Positions 10,712 through 21,295 of a stretch of 64,000 nt of DNA are shown here, one piece after another. The stretch is from positions 371,640 through 435,639 of the forward strand of contig UESW01004237.1 of NCBI GenBank assembly GCA_900491605.1, read 5' to 3'. How positions within the stretch are numbered: the first letter of the stretch is position 1; every line of letters begins with the position of its first letter. The notes beneath the pieces are model-generated. The model did not search any database. It saw nothing but the letters and a program-made list of their open reading frames with translations, and was not told the origin of the DNA. The position numbers and the translations under genes are program-made. The stretch is from Calamus simplicifolius. Lineage: Eukaryota > Streptophyta > Magnoliopsida > Arecales > Arecaceae.

Positions 10712-11092
10712 CTAGGCATCACTATCTTCCGTAACATCTCTACTATCCAAGCATTCAAGTTCACCCGGACAACCATTAACAAAAGATTCTTGACATTTTT
10801 CAGTATTTCCAGAACATGTTTTCTCAATAGCGTTTCTGATTCTTGTGCATTCATGATCCAAAGATGCCTTGGAATAAGTAGATGGTTCCACAAGCTTCCC
10901 TCTGTTATCTGGGTGGAAAGCAAATTCTACTATTCCTATAGTTTCTTCAAACATTTGCTCACTATGGTTCCTTTTATGTTTTCTTGGAGTTACAACACCA
11001 GCACATTTTTGTTCTAAGGGTTTGCCAAAAGAATTTGGCAACTGGGCAGATGAATTGATGGTACAAGATGATTTTGTCTTGTTCACGGGCAT
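10712..11092 (-). CDS. unidentified ORF on the minus strand, copy A (126 aa)
   Basis: The frame opens at ATG 11090-11092 and ends at TAG 10712-10714. It is hydrophilic and charged, with a basic patch (TPRKHKRNHSEQ) near residue 35-45 and seven cysteines, four of them toward the C-terminus (from HECTRIR onward). No signal peptide, membrane segment or known domain is seen. The matching frame in copy B carries 12 extra codons after the seventh-to-ninth residues plus a single-base frameshift close to the start. A 36-base difference that keeps the frame argues that this strand was once coding. It could be an exon of a larger gene. Promoter and expression are unknown, and I do not assign a function. 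Confidence 0.4.
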   Translation of the reverse strand: MPVNKTKSSCTINSSAQLPNSFGKPLEQKCAGVVTPRKHKRNHSEQMFEETIGIVEFAFHPDNRGKLVEPSTYSKASLDHECTRIRNAIEKTCSGNTEKCQESFVNGCPGELECLDSRDVTEDSDA

Positions 11093-11602
11093 ATTCTAAT
11101 TACTTGAGTATTTAGCAAACTCAGAGTAAACAAATGTATAAATAACTGGAAATAGGACACTCCTCTCATGACCGCATCCCTGTAGCCAAAATATTTCGTT
11201 AGCATCAATGCAGCAGATGAAAGGAAGTAAAAATAAAATGAAGCAACAAACTAGGATGGAGACTACTTAATAAAACTCAAAGAGAGAGAGAGAGAGATAA
11301 AAAGGCTATGGACTGGAGAACAGGTGCACAATATGCAATACAAAAAAAACTTAAATAAACAAGATGGTAAAATGCAGCCATCAAAATGTGTTAGCAATAA
11401 TGGAAAGTCACATGTAGAGTGTCAACGGTGAACCTTGGTAACAACAGTAAGGTTGCTCCATTGTGAGTTCAAGATCATTTATTCGAAATACAAAATAATC
11501 TCTTCTCGTGTAAGGGTTGTTGGATAGATAAGGATGAGATATTACCCGGAATAATATGAAAATGCAAAGAAGATACTGAGGCATGTACGATACTATCCTT
11601 AA
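11093..11602. other. non-coding part of unit A, with (GA)n
   Basis: No open frame of note. A (GA)n run lies at about 11281-11297. The sequence from 11453 onward is also present at 19187 and 31549. Confidence 0.6.
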
Positions 11603-11944
11603 GGTAGTGTTTGATAGAAAAAATATTATCCATGGATAAGTATACGGGATAGAGTTTATCCCCTAGCTATCCCTAGGGATATCCCTTGGCTATCCCATTG
11701 ATCATATCAAATGCAAAAAGGTAAATCCATAGGATAACATTTTTTACTCTTATTTGGAGGGATAACTAGCATTCCTACATTTTTTAGGAAATAAATTGAG
11801 GGGATAATCCATGGTTAACCATGATTAACCATGGATTATCCTTCTGGTTAACTTTATTCCAAGCTATCCTTTATAGTTATGTCTTTTGGGAATAAAAAGG
11901 GATATCCAGGGATATTCCCTCTTATTTTTATTTGAAACACTACC
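11603..11944. mobile_element. Tourist-like MITE (342 bp, TSD TAA)
   Basis: The terminal inverted repeat begins GGTAGTGTTT and its complement AAACACTACC ends the element. It is flanked by TAA at 11600-11602 and 11945-11947, the target preference of PIF/Harbinger elements. The related sequence at about 19330-19350 reads straight through without the element (CTTTAAGAGTAG), giving an empty site. Copy B keeps the right end but has lost the left end. The element is non-autonomous and encodes nothing. Confidence 0.8.
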
Positions 11945-11947
11945 TAA

Positions 11948-13220
11948 AAGTAGATTCATGCCTTTGAAGATAATATCTCGGTGCAGAAAATAGAACACAA
12001 CTACCCTTCAGGATATATATATATATACAATAACTATTTAAATCTGAAATGCCCTAGATTTCTCTTAAGTTAAAAAATAAAAAATTAAAAGCCATCACTT
12101 TTATTTTTTAAAAAAGAAAAAACAAAAAATTATTATTATTATTATTATTATATTATATTTTAATATTATAACAAATAAACTATATTTGATGTGTAAAAAT
12201 TAAAAGAAATTAATATAAATGATTACACTACTCTTATCCAATAAGATGAAGCCATTATCAAAATTAAAATTCAAAAAATATTTTAAAAGATTAAAAAAAT
12301 ATAGAATTAATTATTTTTCTAACATTAATCCCATATTTTTTATTTTGAAAATAAAAAATAAAAAAATGATGTTAGATGGAGCCTTGATGAGAAGAGGTGA
12401 GGATGGAGCTAGGTTAAATTGCGTCCTTGCATTCCTGCGCAAATGAATCGCATCTCCAACCACGATGTCGGATGGACACGTTGCTGAGCCAAGCATACAT
12501 GTGAACAATGTGTCATTGATAAGCTAGTTTATGGTAGGAGAATGATGTTTAGATAATATGATTATAATTTATAATTGTTCAAAATAAATTGGAACCTTTA
12601 TTGACTATCTCAAAATATAGAAAATTTTATGCTTCATACTTCGTGTTGTTCGCCATTTTCACTTCTAGCAGTATACATCATAATCGACAGCATTCACAGA
12701 TAAATTTTTCTAATAAATAGCAAATTAGTAGTACCATCAAGTGTCGAAGATGTCACTGTTCACTTCTTTATAAATGAAATAATAAACTATCAAAAATGTT
12801 ATGAAATAATTTGTTGGGATATTTGTTTAATATTACTTTTTCAAAAAATATCCTAAATTCTTCAAAAAGTTATTTTTAAAATTAAAAATAAAAATAGTAT
12901 AATAGAGCTATTTTTTCACGATATATTTTATATTTTAATTTTTAAAAATAAAAGAGAAAATAAAAGTGATCCAAATAGTTACTTTATTTTTTTCTTTTGT
13001 TGAAAAAATGAAAACATTTTTATTCCACTTTCAATTTTTTATGATTTTAAAGTTATATTTTTTAAAATTATTATTTTTTACTTATTTTTTATATTTTTAT
13101 TTTTTAAAAAATAAAAATAAAATCATTCTTAAGAGCCAAACCCATTCTTAATACTTCAAATCTTTCCTCCTTTCCTTTTTCTCACGATGCCTTCTCGCAC
13201 TATCATATGTAGTAAGTTTA
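11948..13220. other. AT-rich spacer of unit A, no gene
   Basis: A very AT-rich stretch with a (TTA)n run at about 12130-12150 and many A/T homopolymers. Short open frames such as 12219-12446 and 12966-13151 are compositional. It is matched at 19400-20505 and 31975-33250. Confidence 0.6.
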
Positions 13221-13239
13221 TCAAAAAGCAATAATAAGT

Positions 13240-13640
13240 TCGTTCCGTTGTGGTCAAATTGCATGCAGCCTCGGATCAATAAGTGGGCATCTCTCAGTCA
13301 CTGCCACGGTAAGTGAAGCCCAATTGTACCCAGCTGCAGGTCAGATACGGTTTCGTACTGCGAAAGTTCCGAATGACCCATCAAAGCCGTCTGATTGATT
13401 TCCCGTTGGGCTCGAACCGATCAACCACCGAGGATCGACGCAGCACCCAATTTCCTAATATCGGACAACGACTAGCTTGGTATCGCGTTGATGGGCGGTC
13501 GTGATTGCCGAAGCCGCTAAACTCTGCGTGCTCTATAAACGTGGGCGCACGCACAGGAATGGGCTTTCCATAGCACCAAGCAAAGCCCGTTTGCTTTCGT
13601 TCGCCCATCCGGTCCCATCGAGAAGGAAGAGCCCCGACGA
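13240..13640 (+). promoter_or_regulatory. promoter of small membrane-protein gene, copy A
   Basis: A sharp switch from AT-rich spacer to a GC-balanced block marks the promoter. The TATA box CTCTATAAAC is at 13531-13540, so transcription should start near 13565. The block recurs at 33270-33680 and 57480-57909 with very few changes. A (GA)n 5'UTR follows at about 13649-13664. A pyrimidine-rich stretch then ends at TCATTTTACAG (14001-14011), a likely 3' splice site of a 5'UTR intron. The donor was not identified. Confidence 0.55.
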
Positions 13641-14026
13641 GCAGGGGAGCGAGAGAGAGAGAGCGGAAGTCCGCTTTTCTTTCCTTTCCTGGTTCTTCTT
13701 CTTCTTCCCCCTCCTCTTTATTTTCTTGTTTTAGCTCGATGGAACGTCTTCTTGTTGTTCTTTTTGTTCTTTTCCGGATTGTACTATTTCTTCTTTTCTT
13801 TTTTGCCCATCATCTACTGTATATATCGGAACTTCCTTAGGTACCTCATGTTCGAGATCTTGCTTTTTCTTGCTCTATTACTTGTGGGAGTCATCCTTAA
13901 TTCTTCTTGAATTCTGCTCTCTTTCCTTAGCCAGTTCTTCTTCTGGTGTGAGTCCTCGCCTATGTTTCTTAAGGATCGTGCAGCTCAGTGCCCTTGTTGT
14001 TCATTTTACAGAGAGTGAGAGCAGAG

Positions 14027-14344
14027 ATGGCGAGGCCGGCCCAAGCAAATGGGAGGCCATCGGGCCTGTCACCACGTGAAGACCTGCGCATCGCCTTAGG
14101 CACGGCGATCACCATGAGCGTCATCGTCAGTTTGGCGTTCTTCTTCACTGATTTGGTCTACGGGGCCGACGTCTTCTGGACCCTGCTGATGAAGCTGGTG
14201 GCCAACATAGCGTTTCTTTGCTTCTTCTCATCTGGCTCTGTTATTCTCTTTTGGTGCTTGTGTCCTCGCATGGTCTCCGGCTTGATAGATATTTCTGTCA
14301 CTGATCGTCATTTTAAGATGGAATTTTCAATGATGTTCGCATGA
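14027..14344 (+). CDS. small two-membrane-segment protein, copy A (105 aa)
   Basis: ATG at 14027 (context AGAG ATG GCG) was chosen over an in-frame ATG at 13988, because the latter lies upstream of a likely splice acceptor and the MARP start is conserved in all three copies. The short basic N-terminus (MARPAQANGRPSGLSPRED) is followed by two hydrophobic stretches, about residues 22-42 and 50-76. The motif FTDLVYG lies between them and FWCLCPRMVS ends the second. The C-terminus is short and charged. No known domain is recognised; plant proteins of this shape are usually annotated as hypothetical membrane proteins. Against copy B there are two nucleotide differences in 318, both changing the amino acid. 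A TATA promoter lies about 490 bases upstream. Confidence 0.65.
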   Translation: MARPAQANGRPSGLSPREDLRIALGTAITMSVIVSLAFFFTDLVYGADVFWTLLMKLVANIAFLCFFSSGSVILFWCLCPRMVSGLIDISVTDRHFKMEFSMMFA

Positions 14345-14851
14345 GAATCAAGAATTTGTTTTAGAATATAGTGTCTTGCATGCTTTTAAAGATATCTTCA
14401 TGAGAATCAAGAATTTGTTTTAGAATAGTGTCTTGCATGCTTCTAAAGATTTCTTCTTCTATTATTTTCATTACGAGAGCCCATCCGATCAAACTTTTGA
14501 TAAACCAATTTAATCTTTTATTTGCATTACTTTATTATAATTACTTAAATTTAAAGCCTTTCTCAAGATTAATTATCCCAACATTTTGGCTCTCCAGCAA
14601 GTCAACGCTTCCTTAAATTCAGTTTGTGAGGCTTGGGCAGTGCCTCCCTCCCTCCCAAGGGGGCCCATCGAGCTCCACTCCCCTTCTCTGCTGTCTAGCT
14701 CGGCATCTTCACCCCCATGAGTGGTCCATCATTAATGTTAATGTCACACTTGCACTTTTTTTAAACTGTGTCAAATGATATCGATTTTATTCTTGAAAAG
14801 CAAATTTCTTTTTAAAAAAATTAAAATAAAAATTACTATTTGAAATGATAT
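14341..14851 (+). repeat. downstream 'tail' repeat with ~59-bp direct duplication, copy A
   Basis: This block starts at the stop codon and contains two near-identical direct copies of a 55-59 base segment (core GAATCAAGAATTTGTTTTAG at 14345 and 14404). The block recurs at about 16926-17471, 34355-34868 and 53840-54332. It probably holds the 3'UTR. No gene is seen. Confidence 0.7.
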
Positions 14852-15090
14852 TTTAGTCATCTTTATACATTCGATGGTAAGTATCCCACATAAATATTTC
14901 AAATTATTGAATGTTATGTACCATCTCTTAATTATTTAAATACTAAAAATCATATAATTCAAAATATCTTATTTATATATCAAATAGTCAAAGAATAATA
15001 AATAATTAAAAAATAGATATAATATGACTTGGCTACATTTGAACATAGCCAAATTTACATTTGGTCATCTCTCCTATCCTTAAATTCATA

Positions 15091-15796
15091 GGCTGTGTTT
15101 GGATGTCAAAAAGTTATTCCAGAAATAGGAATACGAATTTCGTAGGAATAGCTTATTCCCTTTGTTATTCCATATTTCTGTTTAGATGAAAATATGATAT
15201 TTCATATTATTCCAGTGCAATTAATGCAGTGTTATTCCAAATGATGTTTGGATGACATGGGAATAAGCATGTATTCCAGTAGGAATAGATGAAGAATTTT
15301 TCTGAAATTCCAAAGATACCTCTTTCAATAAAAATAGTTTATCAATTTTTATTTTTTAAAATGACTTGAATACATTATTATTTATTAATAAATAAGGTAA
15401 TAAATTAATTATTATTAATAAAATAATATAAGAACATACTTAATAAATTATTTTATATTAATAAAGAAAAAAAATAACATACTTAATTTATTATTTTCTA
15501 TTAATAAATTTATTTAATTTTAAATTATATTATAAATAAATTTATTTAATTTATTTAAATGATATTATAAATAAATTTATTTAATTTATTTAATTTAATT
15601 CCATCAGTGCTCCTGGAATAGCTGTAGTGGGAATAGGAGCTATTCCATAAGGTACCATGGAATAAGAAATCGGAATAAGGGGAGTTGACTGGAATAGCTG
15701 TTCTAGTGGGGCCCACGCTCCTTTTTCATTGTGTTTGAGGGAATAAGGTGGAATAAGGGCCTATTCTAGGCCTTATTCCCCCATCCAAATACAGCC
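15091..15796. mobile_element. non-autonomous TIR transposon (706 bp, TSD ATA)
   Basis: It begins GGCTGTGTTTGGATG and ends CATCCAAATACAGCC, inverted repeats matching at 14 of 15 bases. The flanks read ...TTCATA and ATAAGG..., and the sequence at about 52684-52695 reads TTCATAAGG without the element. That is a clean empty site giving a 3-bp duplication, ATA. Internal sequence is AT-rich with repeated TTATTCC/GGAATAA words and no ORF. A 3-bp duplication fits PIF/Harbinger, although ATA is not its usual TWA. Confidence 0.8.
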
Positions 15797-16050
15797 ATAA
15801 GGTTTATAAATCCTAAAGTTAAAAAAGATAAAAAAAATAGGATGGCTATCGAATCTATGCAGATCTTATATAGAGACTTGGCTATATTCGAATATAGTCA
15901 AATTTAGTCTCTAATCACCTTCTTCACCATTGGATCTACATAATCTATAAATTTTAAAAATAAAAAAAATGAATGGCTTTGGAATCCATGTAGACCTAAG
16001 ATGAAAAAGATAATTGGATTCTTAACTTTACTACATTCAAATGTGGTTAA

Positions 16051-16053
<3 letters not shown>

Positions 16054-16104
<51 letters not shown>

Positions 16105-16109
16105 GTATA
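16054..16109. repeat. (TA)n(TATG)n microsatellite
   Basis: About 19 TA units are followed by four TATG units. The corresponding position in the other copy (52961-53028) has about 34 TA units and no TATG, so the locus is length-variable between copies. Confidence 0.95.
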
Positions 16110-17471
16110 AGGAAAGAAAAATGTGTTGAATGATGAAATGGGAGATGTCATTAGTGGACCAATTGAGCCAAAAATATATTCACCTTGAGTTCATGAGTGG
16201 CTTAAAAATTCCTATGTACATAATGTCGGCTAGGCTCAACCCATAACCCCAATCCCCTAGTTTCCCAAAGCTCGACATCCAGGTTGAACTCTCAAATGCT
16301 TCAACCCAATTCGCCTTTATATGAAATCTAACGGTTATGATAAGAGTCATCGCCATCTTCTCTCGTTACCACATGGAGAAAGAAATTAAGGGTTTCCAAG
16401 CCTCTTTATGACCACCTCGGCACCCAACTCCTCCAATGGCACTGACAACCCTAACCATATGTCAACTCCTAATCTTAAGGGTCTCTCGATCGATGCCTTG
16501 CTTGTGGAATCCAAGACTCCACTATTAAAGTCTTAAAGACATAAAGCTTAAAATTTTGTAGCCAATGGAATCTTTTAAGTGCATCTCTTTCGAAGATGAA
16601 TGGCTTCCCTGCCATTCATCACTTCTTCTTGAAAGATAGACTACTTCTCTACCATCCATCATTTTTCCAGTTCCAAAGGCTTCTCCTCATATCTGTTTAA
16701 TATAACAAAGACTATAGTTGCAAATATGGATACCAAAGAAAGCTTATTTACTTAGCCTATTCTCTTTTCGTATTAAAAAATTCTTCCTCTCTCTTTCTTC
16801 CTCCAAGAATTAAATAACTTTTGAAAACTTATTCTCTCTTTATATTTTACTATGGGTCTTGAGTATTGGAAGGAGTTCTATCAACTCTCTCTATGATCAT
16901 GCTCATAAGAAAAAGAATTTTAGTTCTATTTTAGGATAGAATTTTCAATGATGTTGGCATGAGAATCAAGAATTTGTTTTAGAATAGTGTCTTGCATGCT
17001 TCTAAAGATATCTTCATGAGAATCAAGAATTTGTTTTAGAATAGTGTCTTGCATGCTTCTAAAGATATCTTCTTCTATTATTTTCATTACGAAAGCCCAT
17101 CCAATCAAACTTTGATAAACTAATTTAATCTTTTATTTGCATTACTTTATTATAATTGATTAGATTTGAAGTCTTTCTCAAGATTAATTATCCCAACGTT
17201 TTGGCTTTCCAGCAAGTCAACGCTTCCTTAAATTCAATTTGTGGGGCTTGGGCAGTGCCTCCCTCCTAAGGGGGCCCATCGAGCCCCACTCCCCTTCCCC
17301 TGCAGCATCTTCACCCTCATGGTGGTCCACCATAATGTTGTTGCTGTCACACTTGCACTTTTTTAAAACCTTGTCTAAGGATATCGATTTTACAACATTG
17401 GCATGAAAGGCAAAGATTTTACAAAAAATAATTAAAATAAAAAATATTATTTGAAATGATATTTTCACATA

Positions 17472-19186
17472 TACTATACTCAACTCAACTTATCTAAGCC
17501 TTTTCCCAACTACATAGGATCGGCTACATGAATCTGCTTCCTTCACTCTGCTTTTTTCGGGACCAAGTCGATATTCAAATTATAAGTAGTTATATCTTTT
17601 TTTATTATTTTCATTCATATTAGTTTAGGTCTATCTCTACCTCTATTCTTATCATGAATTATTAAAAGATCACTCTTTTTAACTGAAGCATCTAAAGGTC
17701 TACGTTGCATATATTCAAACCATCATAATAGATTTTCTCTCATTTTATCTTTAATTGGGACTACTCTTATCATTTCTCTTATATTTATTTCTAATTCTAT
17801 CTTTTAAAGTTTTACCATATATCCATCTTAACATACACATTTCTATTACACTTAATTTATTCACATGTCGTTTCAATATTGTCCAACACTCTGTTCATAT
17901 AGCATAGCTGGCCTAATAGCATTTTATAGAATTTTTATTTTAATTTTAATGGGATGCGCGATCATACAATACTCCTGAAGCACTCCTCCACTTAATCCGT
18001 CCTGCTTTAACTCTATGATTCACATCTTCATCTATTTCACCTTTTTGCTGGATAATTGATCTAAATACCTAAATTTTTTACTCCTTGATATCTCTAGGCT
18101 TGCAATCTTCACTATTTCTTCATTTATATTTCTACTTTCACTAAAATTATATTTTATGTATTTAGTTTTAGTTCTACTAATCTTAAAACCTTTAGATTCT
18201 AAAGTCTCTCTCAAATCTCTAGCTTAGCATTTACTCTAGATTTAGTTTCATCAATCAACACTATATATATCATCTACAAATAACATACACCATGAAATAT
18301 TATTTTAAATATATTTGATTAAATCATCCATAACTAATACAAAAAGAAACTGACTAAAGGCAGATCCTTGATGTAAACCTATAGTAATTGAAAACTCACT
18401 AGTTTCTTCCTATTGTTATTTTAACAATAGTTATTGCTCTATCATATATATCTTTTATCAATTCTATTTACCTTTTGGTAACTCCTTTTTTCTCTAAAAC
18501 TCACCATATTATTTCTCTAAGTACTCTATCATATACTTTCTCTAAATCAATAAAGACCATATGAAGGTCTTTTTTTTTTCTCTATATATCTCCATCAATC
18601 TTCTTAATAAATAAATAGCTTTCATAGCAGATCTTCAAGGTATAAATCTAAATTGATTATTTAATACCAAAGTTTCAGTTCTTATTCGATTATTCTCTTC
18701 CATAATTTCATTGTATGATTCATTTGCTTAATCCCTCTATAATTTGCACAGTTTTGAATATCTTCTTTATTTTTATATATGGATATTAATATATTTTTTC
18801 TTCAATCATCCGGTATTAATCTTTTAGTTGCTATAATCCTGTTAAATAAATTGATTAACCACATAATTTTAATTTCTCTTAAGCCTTTACAAACCTCAAT
18901 AGGGATCGCATTTGGTCCTAATGCATTTATATTTTTTATTTTACTCAAAGCCTTTTTAACCTCAAATATGCTAAATCTACGAAAAAATTTATGCACATTT
19001 GTTACTCCTAGATTATCACATCCTTCTATCCTTAAATTTACTAAATTATTTTTGTTTAATAATTTTTTAAAATAACTTTTTTATTATTCTTTTATCTCTT
19101 CTTCTTTTACTAAGATTCTTCCATCTTCAACTTTAATACATTTAATATAATTAATATCTTTTTTTTCTCTTATACATTTAATACAT
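17472..19186 (-). pseudogene. RTE-clade LINE relic, minus strand
   Basis: The 3' end (left) reads, on the minus strand, a block ending in GGCTTAGATAAGTTGAGTTG, close to the known tail of plant RTE elements with its short TTGAG repeats. Going upstream are RT blocks GLHQGSAFSQFLFVLVMDDL (about 18310-18370), WCMLFVDDI (about 18270-18295) and KALSKIKNINALGPNAIPIE (about 18900-18960). Frames are broken throughout. It is 5' truncated near 19186, where unit sequence resumes. It is a different copy from the RTE relics at 8100 and 22330, which retain other lesions. Confidence 0.8.
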
Positions 19187-20505
19187 TTGCTCCATTGTGA
19201 GTTGAAGATCATTTATTCGAAATACAAAAATAATCTCTTTTCATGTAAGGGTTGTTGGATAGATAAGGATGAGATATTATCCGGAATAATATAAAAATAC
19301 AGAAAAGATGCTGAGGCGTGTACATCACTGTCTTTAAGAGTAGATTCATACTACTCGACGATAATATCTCGATATAGAAGATAGAAGCATGACTATCCTT
19401 CAGGACACAACAACTATTTAAATATGAAACACCCTAGATTTCTCTTAAGTTAAAAAAATAAAAAAATTAGAAGCCATCACTTTTATTTTTTAAAAAAAGC
19501 AAAAGAAAAAACTTTTATTATTATTATTATTATTATCTATTTTTAATATTATAAAAAATAAAGTATATTTGATGTATAAAAATTAACAAAAATTAATATA
19601 AATAATGACTACACTGCTTATCCAATAAGATGAAGCCACTATAAAAAAATAAAATTCAAAAAATATTTTAAAAGATTAAAAAAATATGAAATTAATTATT
19701 TTTCTAACATTAATCCCATATTTTTTTAAAATAAAAAATAATGTCAAATGGAGCCTTGATGAGAAGAGGTGAGGATGGAGCTAGGTTAAATTGTGTCCAT
19801 GTATTCCTTCGCAAATAAGTTGCATCTTTAGCCATGACGTCGGATGGACATATGTTGCTGAGCCAAGCATACACATGGACAATGTGTCATTAATAAGCTA
19901 GTTTCTGGTAGGAGAATGATGTTTAGATAATATGATTATAATTTATGATTGTTCAAAACAAATTGAAAGCTTTATTGATTGTCTTGAAATTTAGAAAAAT
20001 TTTATGTCGGTGCTATTCACCATTTTCACTTCTTCTAGCAGTATACATCATAATCAACAACATTCACGGATAAATTTTTCTAATAAATAGCAAATTAGTA
20101 GTACCATCAAGTGTTTGTAGAAGATGTCGTGGTTCACTTCTTTATAGATGAAATAATAAACTATAAAAAATATCATGAAATAATTTATTGGGATATTTGC
20201 TTAATATTACTTTTTCAAAAAATATCCTAAATTCTTCAAAAAGTTATTTTTAAAATTAAAATTAAAATAGTATAAAAGATATGTTTTTTATGATAAATTC
20301 TATATTTTAATTTTTAAAAATAAAAGATAGAAAATAAAAGTGATCCAAAATAGTTTCTATATTTTTTTCAATTGTTGAAAAAATGAAAACATTTTTATTC
20401 CATTATAAATTTTCTTGATTTCAAAGTTAAATTTTTTAAAAATTATTTTTATTTTTGTTTATTTTTTATAAATATTTTTAAAAATAAAATAAAAATATTC
20501 TTTAA
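19187..20505 (+). repeat. partial unit copy (matches 11453-13130)
   Basis: The sequence from TTGCTCCATTGTGAG follows unit A and unit B, but without the Tourist-like MITE, and is interrupted at 20505 by another TIR element. It has several more substitutions than A versus B and so is an older copy. It is AT-rich and has no gene. Confidence 0.8.
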
Positions 20506-21295
20506 GGCTGCGTTTGGATGTTAAAAAGTTATTCCGAGAATAAGGATACGAATTCCGTAAGAATAGCTTATTCCCTTTGTTATTCTAGATTTCTGTTTGG
20601 ATGAAAATCTGGTATTCCATGTTATTCCAGTGCAATTAATGCTGTGTTATTCCAAATGATGTTTGGATGACATGGGAATAAGCATGTATTCCAGTAGGAA
20701 TAGATGAAGAATTTTTCTAAATTCCAAAGATACCCCTTCCAATAAAAATGGTTTATCAATTTTTATTTTCTAAAATGACATGAATAAATTATTATTTATT
20801 AATAAATAAGGTAATAAATTAATTATTTTAATAAAATAATAAGAACATACTTAATAAATTATTATATTAATAAAGAAAAAAAATAACATACTTAATTTAT
20901 TATTTTCTATTAATAATTTATTTAATTTTAAATTATATTATGAAATAAATTTATTTAATTTATTTAATTGAATGAATTATTATTTATTAAGAAATAAGGT
21001 AATAAATTAATTATTATTAATAGCATAATATAAGAACATACTTAATTATTTTATATAAAAAAAAAATAACATACTTAATTTATTATTTTATTAATATTTT
21101 TTTAATTTTAAATTATATTATAAATAAATTTATTTAATTAATTAATTGAATAAATTATTATTTATTAATAAATAAGGTAATAAATTAATTATTATTAATA
21201 AAATAATACTTAAGATTTTATTTAAATTATATTATAAATAAATTTATTTCATGTTAAATTATATTATAAATTTATTTAATATATTTAATTTATTT
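20506..21295. mobile_element. relative of the 15091 TIR element, right end lost, internally expanded
   Basis: It begins GGCTGCGTTTGGATG after TAA (20503-20505) and follows the 15091 element for about 270 bases. It then contains a ~185-base AT-rich segment repeated about two and a half times (roughly 20775-21240; core AATAAGGTAATAAATTAATT). No right terminal repeat is found before unrelated sequence at about 21296. Confidence 0.65.

Larger units (their letters stand above)
8080..14851 (+). repeat. segmental duplication, copy A
   Basis: From ATTAATGCTTCTGCTCC at 8080 to about 14851 this sequence is matched, in order and orientation, by 22309-24644 and 30458-34868. The difference is mostly one Gypsy insertion in copy B. 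The unit holds an RTE LINE relic, an exon-like block, a minus-strand ORF, a MITE, a TATA promoter and the small membrane-protein gene. Outside the promoter and gene, small indels are common; inside they are rare. Confidence 0.9.
14852..17471 (+). repeat. partial unit (block X plus second tail), matched at 52451-54332
   Basis: The sequence from TAGTCATCTTTATACATTCG onward is matched by 52451 onward, apart from a TIR element at 15091-15796 present only here. The block contains a (TA)n microsatellite. It ends in a second copy of the tail at 16926-17471 with its two direct repeats (16960 and 17017). Open frames such as 16926-17108 reflect the repeat. No gene is recognised. Confidence 0.75.

Noticed and set aside
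13395..13470. GGTTCGAGCCC on the minus strand, like a tRNA B box
   Set aside because: No matching A box or acceptor stem at the right distance, and no cloverleaf; it lies in the shared promoter block.
13531..13938. 135-codon frame at 33531-33938 and its counterpart from 13501, spanning the promoter and 5'UTR
   Set aside because: It covers the TATA box and a pyrimidine-rich intron-like stretch, and the frame is not kept between copies A and B because of the (GA)n length difference.
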